NCBI RefSeq assembly: GCF_003070885.1
Contig: NZ_CP028913.1
Span: forward strand, 2,666,001 to 2,730,000
DNA: 64,000 bases
Source: Agromyces badenianii
Lineage (GTDB): Bacteria; Actinomycetota; Actinomycetes; Actinomycetales; Microbacteriaceae
Reading direction: 5' to 3'
Shown: piece after piece, positions 37,659-48,000 of the stretch
How the letters are laid out: every line of letters begins with the position of its first letter
How positions within the stretch are numbered: the first letter of the stretch is position 1
Translations under genes and position numbers: made by a program
The notes under the pieces: model-generated
What the model was told of the DNA's origin: nothing
The model's input: the letters and a program-made list of their open reading frames with translations, nothing else
The model's database searches: none

Positions 37659-39446
37659 ATGCCCCACGTACCGCTCCTCGAGCTCGACCGCGTGAGCATC
37701 CGCCACGAGGGCGCTGAACGGGCCACGCCGGTCGACGTGTCGTTCGAGGTCGCGCGCGGCGAGGTCGTGCTGATCCTCGGCCCGAGCGGATGCGGCAAGT
37801 CGACGCTCACCCTCGCGCTCGACGGGCTCGTCCCCCACGCCGTGCCCGCGGCGCTCGAGGGCACCGTGCGCATCGCCGGCCTCGACACGCGCGAACACCC
37901 CGTCGGCGTGCTCAGCGAGCACGTCGGCATGGTCTTCCAAGACCCCGACGCCCAGATCGTCACCGGCACGGTGCTCGACGAAGTGTGTTTCGCGCCCGAG
38001 AACCAGCTCGTCGAGGCATCCGAGGTGCTCGAACGCGCCGAGCGGGCGCTGAAGCTCGTCGGCCTCTGGGACCGCCGCGCCGAGAACCCCGACACGCTCT
38101 CGGGCGGCGGGCGGCAACGCCTCGCCATCGCGTGCGCGCTCGCCATGTCGGCGCCCGTGCTCGTGCTCGACGAGCCGACCGCGAACCTCGACCCGGCCGG
38201 CATCGACGAGGTCTACGCCGTGCTGCGCGAACTCGCGAGCGACCGCGACCACGCGGTGGTGCTCGTCGAGCACAACCTCGACGCGGCCGTCGACCTCGTC
38301 GACCGGGTGATCGTGCTCGACGCCGACGGCCGGCTCGTCATCGACGGCCCCGCCCGCGAGACCCTGCGCGACCGCGCCGACGAGCTCGTCGCCCTCGGCG
38401 TCTGGCTGCCGGTGTCGACGCTCGCCGCGCTGCGACTGCGCGACGCCGGCGTCGTGCTCGAGCCGCTCCCCCTCTCGCCCGCCGAGCTCGCCGCGGCGCT
38501 CGACGCCCAGCCGAGCCTGCCGGCGCCGCTCAGCGCATCCTCGCCCGTGCGCTCGACGGCCCTGTCGCCGCGGCCGACACTCGCGACCGGCGGCCAGACC
38601 GGCACCGCCACCGGCGGGCACGCCGTCGCCGGTGAGCACGCCATCCGGGCACGGGCGCTCTCGGTGCGACGCGGCGGGCGACGCGGCCCGGTCGTGATCG
38701 AGGGGGTCGACCTCGAGGTGGCGCGAGCCGACTTCCTCGCGATCGTCGGCACGAACGGCGCCGGAAAGACCTCGCTGCTGCAGGCACTCGCCGGAGTGAT
38801 CCCCGCGCCTCCCGGAACCGTCGACGTGCTCGGCGTCGACCCCGCGCGCTGCGATGCCGGCGAGCGCGCCCGGCGCATCGGCTTCGTCTTCCAGAACCCC
38901 GAGCACCAGTTCATCGCGCCGACGGTCGCCGAAGAGCTCGCCCAGAGCCTGCAGCTGCACGGGGCCGGCGATGTCGAGCCGCGAGTCGGGGCGATGCTGC
39001 GGCGGTTCGGACTCGAGGCGCTGCGCGACCAGCATCCGTTCCTGCTGTCGGGCGGCCAGAAGCGACGCCTCTCCGTCGGCACCGCGCTCATCGCCGGTGC
39101 GCCGGTGCTCGCCCTCGACGAGCCGACGTTCGGGCAGGACCGCGCCCGCGCCTCCGAGCTGCTCGACATGCTGCGCACCCTCAACGACGACGGCACCACG
39201 GTGCTGGTCGTCACCCACGACCTGCAGCTCGTCGCCGACTACGCCAGCCACATCGCCGTCATGGGCGACGGGCGGCTGCTCGGCGTCGGCCCCGCCGGCG
39301 AGGTGCTCGCCGGCCCCCTCATCGAGCAGTCGGGCCTGCGGCATCCGCCCCTCGCCCGGGCGACCCGCGGACTGCAGCGCCACCCCGACTGGCACACGGT
39401 GACACGGATGTCGCAGCTGCCCGTCTCCTCCAAGGGCGACTCGTGA
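37659..39446 (+). CDS. fused energy-coupling factor ATPase (two EcfA-type ABC domains)
   Basis: A 595-residue protein with two complete ABC ATPase domains. Domain 1 has Walker A GPSGCGKST (~42), signature LSGGGRQRL and Walker B LVLDEPTANLDP. Domain 2 has Walker A GTNGAGKTS (~363), signature LSGGQKRRL and ALDEPTFGQD. A Ser/Pro/Gly/Thr-rich linker joins them. Such duplicated A components (YkoD-like) power ECF vitamin or metal uptake. The stop overlaps the next start as GTGA. No S component is encoded in the 213 bp upstream or directly downstream. Confidence 0.92.
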   Translation: MPHVPLLELDRVSIRHEGAERATPVDVSFEVARGEVVLILGPSGCGKSTLTLALDGLVPHAVPAALEGTVRIAGLDTREHPVGVLSEHVGMVFQDPDAQIVTGTVLDEVCFAPENQLVEASEVLERAERALKLVGLWDRRAENPDTLSGGGRQRLAIACALAMSAPVLVLDEPTANLDPAGIDEVYAVLRELASDRDHAVVLVEHNLDAAVDLVDRVIVLDADGRLVIDGPARETLRDRADELVALGVWLPVSTLAALRLRDAGVVLEPLPLSPAELAAALDAQPSLPAPLSASSPVRSTALSPRPTLATGGQTGTATGGHAVAGEHAIRARALSVRRGGRRGPVVIEGVDLEVARADFLAIVGTNGAGKTSLLQALAGVIPAPPGTVDVLGVDPARCDAGERARRIGFVFQNPEHQFIAPTVAEELAQSLQLHGAGDVEPRVGAMLRRFGLEALRDQHPFLLSGGQKRRLSVGTALIAGAPVLALDEPTFGQDRARASELLDMLRTLNDDGTTVLVVTHDLQLVADYASHIAVMGDGRLLGVGPAGEVLAGPLIEQSGLRHPPLARATRGLQRHPDWHTVTRMSQLPVSSKGDS

Positions 39447-40345
39447 GCGGGGTCGGCGCGGGCGGCGCGGGCCCCGCCACCGGCACCAGCACCGGCCCCA
39501 CCACTGGCAACGCCACCGGCACCGGGTCGACGGTCGCCCTCGACCCCTTCGCCGAGCATCGCGCGCGGCGACCCGCCCGCTTCCTGTACGCGCTGAACCC
39601 GCTGGCCAAACTCGCGGCACCGCTGCCGGTCATGGTGCTCGTCGTGTTCAGCCGGGGCATCGCGGTGCCGCTCGCATTCACCGTCTTCGCGGCCGCGGTG
39701 CTGCTCGTCGGCGCCCGGCTGCCGGGGCGAGCCGTCGCAGCGCTGCTCCTCGGCACTCCCGTCGCCGCGCTCGTGCTCGGCGTGACGTTCGGCGTGTGGA
39801 TCGATCCGGCGAGCGTGGCGGGCGAGCCCGCGGCATCCATCGCCCTGATCTCGATCGGCGACTGGAGCTTCACGCTCGCCGCCTACCTCACGGGGCTCGC
39901 GACGGGCCTGCGCATCCTCGCGATCCTGCTGCTCTCGCTCATCGCCGGCGTCACGTCGACCGGGCCCGAGTTCGTGCGCTCGATGGTGCAGAACCTGCGG
40001 GTGCCGTATCGCCTCGGCTACACGGCCCTCGCGGCGCTGCGGTTCGTGCCGAGGTTCGGCCACGAGCTCGAGATCATCAGGGCCGCCCACCGGGTGCGCG
40101 GCACCGATGCCGGGCGCGGTCCCGTCGCGGCGGTGCGGCGAGCGCTCGGCTACACGGTGCCGCTGCTCGCCTCGGCGATCCGGCACGCGGAGCGGGTCGC
40201 CCTCGCGATGGACGCCCGCGCCTTCGGCGCCCACCGCACGCGCACCGAGCGGCACCTGTCTCCGTGGCGGGCGCGCGACACGGTGTTCGTCGTGTGCTTC
40301 CTCGCGGCGACCGCGCTCATCGCGTGGCTGACCTGGGGGCGTTGA
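39443..40345 (+). CDS. ECF transporter transmembrane subunit EcfT
   Basis: A 300-residue integral membrane protein. A ~45-residue Gly/Thr-rich leader precedes the conserved ALNPLAKL block. About five helices follow, and the coupling-helix motifs with Ala-Arg-Gly character appear (IIRAAHRVRGTD and MDARAFGA). EcfT links the ATPase to a substrate-binding S protein. The GTG at 39443 overlaps the ATPase stop by four bases. The substrate cannot be named because no S component is adjacent; a shared-module (group II) system or a distant S gene is likely. Confidence 0.88.
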   Translation: MSGVGAGGAGPATGTSTGPTTGNATGTGSTVALDPFAEHRARRPARFLYALNPLAKLAAPLPVMVLVVFSRGIAVPLAFTVFAAAVLLVGARLPGRAVAALLLGTPVAALVLGVTFGVWIDPASVAGEPAASIALISIGDWSFTLAAYLTGLATGLRILAILLLSLIAGVTSTGPEFVRSMVQNLRVPYRLGYTALAALRFVPRFGHELEIIRAAHRVRGTDAGRGPVAAVRRALGYTVPLLASAIRHAERVALAMDARAFGAHRTRTERHLSPWRARDTVFVVCFLAATALIAWLTWGR

Positions 40346-40414
40346 GCCGGCCCCTCCACGCGTGCCTCCAGCTCGCTGCTCCCCCGCCCGCGCGGGATGC
40401 CGCACCGGGAACGA

Positions 40415-40448
40415 CGAAGGGCCCGACGGCATGCCGTCGGGCCCTTCG
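40415..40448. terminator. 34-bp perfect palindrome, bidirectional terminator
   Basis: The 34 bases starting CGAAGGGCCCGACGGC are their own reverse complement. They lie between the convergent ecfT and FKBP genes, 10 bp from the FKBP stop. It could form a 15-16 bp stem in either transcript. Confidence 0.85.
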
Positions 40449-40457
40449 AGCAGTTCG

Positions 40458-41414
40458 CTATTCGGCTGCTTCGGTGCTCTCGATCTCGACGAGGAACACG
40501 AGGGTCTGCCCGCCGAGCTCGTGCGACCCGGCATCCGTGCCGTACGCGTACTCCGGCGGAATCGTCACGATGAGCTTCGTGCCGACCTTCTGGCCGACGA
40601 GTGCAGCACCGAAGCCCTGGATGACCCCATCGGTCGTGAACGTCGCCGGGTTGCCGCCGTAGCTCTGGTCGAAGATCTCGCCGGTGTTCCAGCTGGTGCC
40701 CTGGTACTGCACGGTGACGCTGTCGCCGGTCTGCACCTCGGCGCCGTCGCCCTCTTCGAGCACCTTCATCTGCAGCTCGGTCGACGGCTCGGTGTCGGGC
40801 AGGGTCACCGTGGGCGCTTCGCCTTCGGCCCCGAACTTCACCTCGGGCACGTCTTCGGTCCACTCGGCGGGCTCGAGGGGCTCCTGCTCCTCGACGACGT
40901 CGATGACGATGACGACCGTCTCGCCGGCGGCCACGCCGATGGTCTCATTGCCGGTGTCGCCGTAGAGCGTCGCCGCGGGCGCGACGGTCACGGTGCGCGA
41001 GCCCACGGGCACGCAGTCGATGCCGGCACGGAACGACTCGAAGACCTGCTCGTCGCCGACCTTGATCGTGGTGGGCTGCGAGAAGAGCGTCTCGCCGCTC
41101 GCGCCCGAGAACGCGGTGACGACGACGTTCATCGGGTCGCCCGCCGCCGTCGTGTCGCCGTCGCCCTCGATCGCGATCGTGCGCTCGAGCTCGTCGGCTT
41201 CGAGCGGGGTCGTGAAGGTGGCGCTCGGCGAACCCGCGAACTCGCCCTCGACCGTCACACCGTCGCTAAGTTCGCCGGACTCCACCTCCATGCACGCGGC
41301 GGCCGAGGGGGTCTCGGATGCCTCGGGGTCTGGGCCGCCGGAGCAACCGGCGAGAAGCAGGGCGGCCGCCGAGGCGAGCGCGATGGGCGCGGCGCGGCGC
41401 AGGGCACGGGTCAT
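40458..41414 (-). CDS. FKBP-type peptidyl-prolyl isomerase lipoprotein
   Basis: A 318-residue exported lipoprotein. The signal peptide ends in LLLAGC (Cys ~24), giving lipid attachment outside the membrane. The C-terminal ~105 residues are an FKBP domain (GDSVTVQYQGTSWNTGEIFD, GVIQGFGAALVGQKVGTK, PPEYAYG). The middle region resembles a second, degenerate FKBP-like domain. It probably assists folding of secreted proteins. The ATG at 41414 gives the basic MTRALRRAAP start. Confidence 0.92.
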   Translation of the reverse strand: MTRALRRAAPIALASAAALLLAGCSGGPDPEASETPSAAACMEVESGELSDGVTVEGEFAGSPSATFTTPLEADELERTIAIEGDGDTTAAGDPMNVVVTAFSGASGETLFSQPTTIKVGDEQVFESFRAGIDCVPVGSRTVTVAPAATLYGDTGNETIGVAAGETVVIVIDVVEEQEPLEPAEWTEDVPEVKFGAEGEAPTVTLPDTEPSTELQMKVLEEGDGAEVQTGDSVTVQYQGTSWNTGEIFDQSYGGNPATFTTDGVIQGFGAALVGQKVGTKLIVTIPPEYAYGTDAGSHELGGQTLVFLVEIESTEAAE

Positions 41415-41556
41415 GGCAGGACGTCTCGATTCGATCGTGAGCTGTGTGGTTCCAGTGTGCACCGTTCTGCTTTCGATTGCCTGAGTCCGGCACCGGATTC
41501 CCGCCGCGACCACCGGAATCCGCCCGATCCGGGCCGATCGAGGCCAGAATGGGCGA

Positions 41557-42390
41557 ATGGGGGACAAGTTGGGGGAACCTGATCTCGCTGGAGCATCCGC
41601 TGCCATGGCAGCGGCGTTCAGCGAGCTCGACGAGGTGCTGTGGAATCCGATCTCGACCGCGGCGGTGGCGAGGGCGCATCCGCGGTTCGACGAGCTCGTG
41701 CTCGACGCCTGCTGCGGCGATGGCGCAGCTGCACTGCCGACGGCCGAACTCGTGGGCCCCGGCGGCGTCGTCGACGCGGTCGACCTCTCGGAACCGCTCG
41801 TCGCGATCGCCAGCGAGCGAGCAGGCGAGCGGATGCGGCAGCTGCGCCTGCACGTCGCCGATGTCACGACTTGGGAGCCCACCGGGTACGACCTCGTGCA
41901 GTGCGTGCTCGGGGTCTCGTCGTTCGACGATCTCGAAGCCGGCACCCGTCACCTGATCGAGCGAGCACGCCCGGGCGGGCGGGTCGCGATCACGGTGTGG
42001 GCGCGCGGCGCGCTCGACCCGCTGCCCGAGGTGCTCGCCGCGGCGCTGCCCGACGGTGGCGCGATGCTCGATGCCGACGCGCCCGTGCTCTCGGCCGGCC
42101 TCGAGTCGATCGACACCGCCGGCAGCCTCGCCCAGTGGCTCACGCGCCTCGGGCTGGTCGGCGTGCGCGCGCACGCCGTGCAACGGCACCTCGACCTCAC
42201 CGCCGAGCTCGCCTGGACCCTCGTGCTCGGCACACGGCTCCGGTTGCTGCTCGGCGAACTCGACGCGGCGGAGGTCGCGAGCGTGCGCGAACGCTACCTC
42301 GCGGTGCTCGAGGTTCGGGCGGTGACCTCGGTCGACGTGACGACCCTCATCGGCATCGGCCGCCGGGCGGCAGCCGCGCCGGTGGAGTAG
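41557..42390 (+). CDS. class I SAM-dependent methyltransferase
   Basis: A 277-residue protein with motif I LDACCGDGAAALP (~51), an acidic VDAVDLSEPLV (motif II) and VTTWEPTGYDLVQCV (motif IV-like), as in small-molecule methyltransferases of the UbiE type. The C-terminal ~100 residues are Leu/Arg-rich. Its last 97 bp overlap the convergent sulfurtransferase gene on the other strand. Substrate unknown. Confidence 0.85.
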   Translation: MGDKLGEPDLAGASAAMAAAFSELDEVLWNPISTAAVARAHPRFDELVLDACCGDGAAALPTAELVGPGGVVDAVDLSEPLVAIASERAGERMRQLRLHVADVTTWEPTGYDLVQCVLGVSSFDDLEAGTRHLIERARPGGRVAITVWARGALDPLPEVLAAALPDGGAMLDADAPVLSAGLESIDTAGSLAQWLTRLGLVGVRAHAVQRHLDLTAELAWTLVLGTRLRLLLGELDAAEVASVRERYLAVLEVRAVTSVDVTTLIGIGRRAAAAPVE

Positions 42391-43250
42391 CGCCGCGCCG
42401 ACGCGACCGGCGTGCCGGCGTCGGGTCCGACCGCGACGGGGCGGGAGTCGTCGTTCGACCACTGACTCCACGAACCGAGGTAGAGCGCCGCGTCGATGCC
42501 CGCGATCGCGAGGGCGGCGACCTCGTGCGCGGCGGTGACGCCCGAACCGCAGTAGGCGGCGACGGGCGTGCCGTCGTCGATGCCGAGCTCGGCGAACCGC
42601 TCGCGCAGCGTCTCGGGCGGCAGGAACCGCCCGTCGGCGTCGAGGCTGTCGCCGCTCGGCGCCGAGTGCGCGCCGGGAATGTGCCCGGCGCGCGGATCGA
42701 TGGGCTCGACCTCGCCCCGGTACCGCGCGGCGGCCCGGGCGTCGAGCAGCACACCCCGCTCGGGGAACGCCGCGGCGGCGTCGATGTCGATCACCGGCAT
42801 CGAGCCGAAGTGCGCGGTCGCGTCGCCCGGCTCGGGCGTGACGTCGCCGGTCTCGAGCGGATGCCCCGCCGCCCGCCATGCGGCGAGGCCGCCGTCGAGC
42901 ATGCGCACGTCATCGGCACCCGCGTGCCGGAGCAGCCACCAGGCCCGGGCGGCGGACTGGTTGCCGAGGTCGTCCGTCACCACGACGGTGTCGCCGTCGC
43001 GCACGCCCCAGCGCCGCATCGCCTGCGTGAGCGTCGCCTCAGACGGCAGCGGATGCCGCCCCTCGCCGGTCACTCCGTGGTCGGCGAGCTCGTGATCGAG
43101 GTCGACGTACACGGCACCCGGGATGTGCCCTGCGCGGTGCGCCTCGGTTCCGTCGGGTGCGGCGAGCGACCAGCGCACGTCGAGCACGACCGTGCGCTGC
43201 CCCGAGGCGAGTCGATCGGCGAGTTCTGAGGCATCGATGAGGATGGACAT
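42294..43250 (-). CDS. 3-mercaptopyruvate/thiosulfate sulfurtransferase (two rhodanese domains)
   Basis: A 318-residue sulfurtransferase. Rhodanese domain 1 (residues ~1-130) is inactive and domain 2 carries the catalytic loop CGSGVTA with Cys234. CGSGVT is typical of mercaptopyruvate sulfurtransferases. The usual end is near GSWSQWSNDDSRPV. Here a further ~45 residues follow, the last ~32 encoded antisense to the methyltransferase gene, with a TAG at 42296-42294. The ATG at 43250 begins MSILIDASELADR. Confidence 0.9.
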   Translation of the reverse strand: MSILIDASELADRLASGQRTVVLDVRWSLAAPDGTEAHRAGHIPGAVYVDLDHELADHGVTGEGRHPLPSEATLTQAMRRWGVRDGDTVVVTDDLGNQSAARAWWLLRHAGADDVRMLDGGLAAWRAAGHPLETGDVTPEPGDATAHFGSMPVIDIDAAAAFPERGVLLDARAAARYRGEVEPIDPRAGHIPGAHSAPSGDSLDADGRFLPPETLRERFAELGIDDGTPVAAYCGSGVTAAHEVAALAIAGIDAALYLGSWSQWSNDDSRPVAVGPDAGTPVASARRYSTGAAAARRPMPMRVVTSTEVTARTSSTAR

Positions 43251-43396
43251 GCCTCCATCCTGCCGCGCCCGGAGCTGTGGAAATGCTCGTTTCGCCGATG
43301 AATCGGGCGGCACGGGTTGACGTTCTGCTCGCAGCATCCACATCTCGGTTGCAGAACGACGCTTGCCAACCCCTGCTCACGCAACGTGTTTTCGAC

Positions 43397-44422
43397 CTAC
43401 CTGGGCGGGGCGGCGCCGCATCGCGCACCACCAGAACCCGACGCCGCATGCCCGTACCGGCGGGCGAGGCGAGCGAAGGCCTCCGCGAGCTCCGTCGGGC
43501 CGATGACCTCGATGTCGGCGTCGAAGCGGCCGAACGCCGCAGCGAGCGCCGTCCATGACCAGGAGCCGGCCACGAGCCGGCAACGACCCGGCGCGATCGC
43601 TTCGACGATGCCGTCTGCGGCGAAGGGCGCCACTTCGCGGGCCGAGAGGTCGAGCACCACCTCGCCGATGCACGGCCAGACATCGGCACCGTCGGAGCCC
43701 TTGAACCGAGCGGACAGGAAGGTGCCGATGTCGTTCCCGGGCAGCTCGCGAGGAGCGAACCGTGGACCGGTCGGGGTGCGCGGAGTGATCCGATCGGCGC
43801 GGAAGACGCGCCAGTCGCCCCGGTCGAGATCCCAGCCGACGAGATACCAGCGTCCGTCCCTCGTCACGACGTGGTGAGCCTCCACACGGCGCGGCGGCAG
43901 GGCGGGCGCCGCCCTGGAACGCTGCCGCGCGGCATCCGTGGTGTAGTCGAAGCGCAGCACGTGGCGTGCACGTACGGCGCCGCTGAGCGCGAGGAGCACG
44001 GCCGGCTCGACCTCCGTCGAGGCACCGCGCTCCGCGGAGGAGAGCGCCGTGACCTCGAGCTGGTCGAGACGATGACGCAGTCGTGCCGGCAGCACCTGCC
44101 GCACCGTGGTGAGGGCCCGCGCGGCCGCCTCTCCGATGCCGGCACCCGACGCGGTCGCCGTCTGCAGGGCGACGGCGAGCGCGACCGCCTGCTCATCGTC
44201 GAACAGGAGCGGCGGCAGCTCGGAACCGGCCTCGAGCCGATACCCGCCGTGCGGCCCCTTGATCGCCCGGATCCGGTAGCCCATCTCGCGCAGGTGATCG
44301 ATGTCGCGGCGCAGCGTGCGCGGGCTGACCGCCACTCGCTCCGCGAGCGCCTGGCCGGGCCAGTCGCGCCCGAGCTGCAGCAGCGACAACACCAGCAGGA
44401 GCCGCGACGTGGCAGTGGTCAT
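43397..44422 (-). CDS. WYL-domain transcriptional regulator (YafY type)
   Basis: A 341-residue regulator. A DeoR-like HTH is at residues ~15-60 (LAERVAVSPRTLRRDIDHL). A WYL domain follows (EAHHVVTRDGRWYLVGWDLD, then DWRVFRADRI), and then a WCX-type C-terminus. WYL domains sense nucleotides or other ligands. It diverges from the VOC-protein gene at 44531, which is the usual target arrangement of YafY-like regulators. The ATG at 44422 opens MTTATSRLLLVLSLLQ. Confidence 0.9.
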   Translation of the reverse strand: MTTATSRLLLVLSLLQLGRDWPGQALAERVAVSPRTLRRDIDHLREMGYRIRAIKGPHGGYRLEAGSELPPLLFDDEQAVALAVALQTATASGAGIGEAAARALTTVRQVLPARLRHRLDQLEVTALSSAERGASTEVEPAVLLALSGAVRARHVLRFDYTTDAARQRSRAAPALPPRRVEAHHVVTRDGRWYLVGWDLDRGDWRVFRADRITPRTPTGPRFAPRELPGNDIGTFLSARFKGSDGADVWPCIGEVVLDLSAREVAPFAADGIVEAIAPGRCRLVAGSWSWTALAAAFGRFDADIEVIGPTELAEAFARLARRYGHAASGSGGARCGAAPPR

Positions 44423-44530
44423 GGTCTCGAAGGTACCGAAAATAGCGGACGTGATCCGACCGCTTCTCCTGAGAACCTGACGGTGCGCCCGGGGCCTCCC
44501 GGCGCAACACCGTCCAGCAAGGAGCCCATC

Positions 44531-44956
44531 GTGACCGTCAACGTCACCCCTCACCTGAACTTCCGCGGCGACGCGCGAGCAGCACTGGAGTTCTACCAGT
44601 CCGTCTTCGGCGGCCACCTGGCCGTCATCACCTACGCAGACGCGAACAGCGTCTCGGCACCGGCTGAGGCCGACCAGGTCATGTGGGGCCAGCTCGTCTC
44701 CGAGGCGGGATTCCGCATCATGGCCTACGACGTGCCCTCGCACACGAGGCATGAGCGGGGCGTCATCCCGTTCTTCGTGTCCGTGCGCGGGGCCGACGCC
44801 GAGGAGATCACCTCGTACTGGGAGAAGCTCGTCGACGGCGCGACCGTCGTCGCCGCACTGGCGCCCGCCCAGTGGGCGCCCCTCTACGGGATGCTCGAGG
44901 ATCGATACGGCATCACCTGGGTGCTCGACGTCGAGGTGCAGTGGCCCGCTTCCTGA
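44531..44956 (+). CDS. VOC/PhnB-like protein
   Basis: A 141-residue vicinal-oxygen-chelate fold protein (TPHLNFRGDARAALEFYQSVFGG at the start, WAPLYGMLEDRYGITWVLD near the end). PhnB-like proteins of this size are metal-binding or ligand-binding members without a known reaction. The GTG at 44531 has AAGGAG eight bases upstream. Divergent from the WYL regulator and probably controlled by it. Confidence 0.85.
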   Translation: MTVNVTPHLNFRGDARAALEFYQSVFGGHLAVITYADANSVSAPAEADQVMWGQLVSEAGFRIMAYDVPSHTRHERGVIPFFVSVRGADAEEITSYWEKLVDGATVVAALAPAQWAPLYGMLEDRYGITWVLDVEVQWPAS

Positions 44957-45075
44957 ACCGGCCCGGCTGGGCATCCGTCGCCGTCTCCGATTCCGCTCTC
45001 GGCATACGACTCGCCCCTGACGCGCCCTCGCCTCCCGGTAAACTCGGAGGACGGTGCGAGCGCGAGGAGGGTGAA

Positions 45076-48000
45076 TTGATCGCCAGCCTCGCTGCCTTCA
45101 CGGCGGTCGCGCTCATCACGCCCCTGCTCACGCGCTGGCTCGGCCGGCGCGTCTTCGCCGTGATCGCCCTGCTGCCCGCCGCGGTCTTCGTGCTCCTGCT
45201 CACCTGGCTGCCCGGCGTGCTGGCGGGCACCCCCGTCGTCGAGGTCGTGCCGTGGATCCCCGCGCTCGACATCGCGCTCAGCTTCCGGGTCGACGCCCTC
45301 GCCCTGCTCCTCGCGCTCATCGTCACGGGAGTCGGCGCTCTCGTGCTGCTCTACTGCGTGCACTACTTCGCCGACGACGAGCCCGCACTCGGCCGGTTCG
45401 CGGCGCTCCTGCTCGCCTTCGCAGGCGTCATGTTCGGCCTCGTCACCGCCGACGACGTGTTCATCCTGTTCACGTTCTGGGAGGCCACGAGCGTGCTCTC
45501 CTACCTCCTGATCGGCCACTACACGGGCCGCAAAGAGAGCCGCGGTGCCGCCCTGCAGGCGCTGACCGTGACCACGTTCGGCGGGCTCGCGATGCTCGTC
45601 GGCCTCGTCATCCTCGCCGTCGACGGCGGCACGACCTCGCTCGCCGAGCTCATCGCGAACCCCGTCACGGGCGCCGCGGGCGAGTGGGCGATCGCCCTCG
45701 TGCTGCTCGGCGCCATCTCGAAGAGCGCGCTCGTGCCGTTCCACTTCTGGCTGCCGGCCGCGATGGCCGCCCCCACGCCCGTCAGCGCCTACCTGCACGC
45801 GGCGGCGATGGTGAAGGCGGGCGTCTACCTCGTCGCGCGCCTCGCGCCCGGGTACGCCGACCTCGAGGTGTGGCATCCCATCGTCATCGGACTCGGCGCG
45901 CTCACGATGCTCGTCGGCGGCTGGCGAGCGCTCCGCCAGTACGACCTGAAGCTGCTCCTCGCTTACGGCACGGTGAGCCAGCTCGGCTTCCTCATCATGG
46001 TCACGGGCTTCGGCACGCGCGACGCCGCGCTCGCGGGCGTCGCCCTCCTGCTCGCGCACGCCCTGTTCAAGGCGGCGCTCTTCCTCGTCGTCGGCATCGT
46101 CGACCACGCCGCCGGCACCCGCGACTGGCGCAAGCTCTCGGGGCTCGGCCGCCGCATGCCGGTGATCGCGACGATCGCGTTCCTCGCCGCGGCATCGATG
46201 GCGGGCGTGCCGCCGCTCCTCGGCTTCGTCGCGAAAGAGGCCGTGTTCACCGCGTTCCTCGAGGCGGTCGCCGCCGGCGACGCGTGGGCATGGGTCGCCC
46301 TCATCGGCGCATTCACCGGCTCGGTGCTGACGGTCGCCTACACCGTGCGCTTCCTCTGGGGCGCCTTCTTCTCCAAGCGGGATGTCGCGGCGACGCCGCT
46401 GCACGCCGGGAACCCCGCGATCGCGACGGCGCCGGGGCTGCTCGCCGCCACGAGTCTCGCGGCGGCGTTCGCCGTGCCGTTCATCGAGCCGCTGCTCGCG
46501 GGCTACGCCGACGAACTGCCGGGCGGCCACGAGTACCACCTCGCCCTCTGGCACGGCTTCGAACCGGCCCTCGCGATCTCGGCGGTCGTGTTCGCGATCG
46601 GCGCGCTGCTCGTCTGGGGCCGGCAGCGCGTCGCCCGCCTGCAGGCGTCGGTGGCGCCGCTGCTCGACTCGGCCCGAGGCTATCTCGGCATCGTCTCGAT
46701 CGTCGACCGGGTCGCGGCGTCGATCACGACGGCGGTCCAGTCCCGCGGCCTGCCCGGCTACCTCGCGATCATCATCGTGGTCTTCATCAGCGGCCTCGGC
46801 ACCGTCTCGGTCATGAACACCTCGTGGCCGAGCGACATCCGGCCCTTCGACTACCCGGCGCAGCCGTTCCTCGCGCTCGTCATGGGCATCGCCGCGATCG
46901 CCGCAGCGACCGTGCGACAGCGCATGAGCGCGGTGCTGCTCGTGAGCGTCACCGGCTACGGACTCGTGCTGCTCTTCGGCATGTCGGGGGCGCCCGACCT
47001 CGCCCTCACGCAGGCCCTCGTCGAGACCATCGTGCTCGTGGTGTTCGTGCTCGTGCTGCGCCGCCTGCCGAAGCAGATCGCCCAGCGCAACCCACCGGTG
47101 CACCGGGTGGCCCGCGCCGTCATCGGCACCGTGGCCGGCATCGTCATGGCGGTGCTTGGCCTCGTCGCGCTCGGTGCCCGCATCCGGCCGACGATCGCCG
47201 AAGGTCTGCCCGCCCTCGCACTCGAGGCGCACGGCACGAACATCGTGAACGTGATGCTCGTCGACGTTCGCGCGTGGGACACCCTCGGCGAGATCTCGGT
47301 GCTCGTCGCGGTCGCGACGGGCGTCGCGAGCCTCATCTTCGTCTCGGGCCGCACCGGCGCTGCCCCCCGCCTCGACGCGGTCGCGGGCGTGAACCGGCGC
47401 GACCTGCTGCGGCCGGTGCCCGAGCCGGCCTGGAGCATCCGCGCACCCCGCACGAGCCTCGCCGACACTGCGGGCGAGACGGATGTCGCGGGCGAGGCCG
47501 CTGAGACCCGGCAGACCTGGCTCCTGGCGGGCCGCACGATCTCGCCGCGCAACCGCTCGATCCTCATCGAGGTGCTCGTGCGGCTGCTCTTCCACCCCGC
47601 GATCATCGTCTCGGTCTACCTGCTCTTCGTCGGGCACAACGCTCCCGGCGGCGGCTTCGCCGGTGGTCTTCTCGCGGGCCTCGCGCTCGTCGCGCGATAC
47701 CTCGCCGGCGGTCGCTACGAGCTCGGCGAGGCGGCCCCGGTCGACGCAGGTCGCCTGCTCGGCACCGGCCTGCTGCTCGCCGCGGGCACCGCCGCGGGCG
47801 CCCTGCTCTTCGGCGGCCCGGTGTTCGAGTCCGCGTGGTTCGAGACCGAGGTGCCCGTGCTCGGCACGATCTCGATCGGCACTTCGACGCTCTTCGACAT
47901 CGGCGTCTACCTCGTGGTCGTCGGCCTCGTGCTCGACATCCTGCGATCGCTCGGCGGCGAGGTCGATCGCCAAGAGGAGCGGCAACCCGACGACGAGGAG

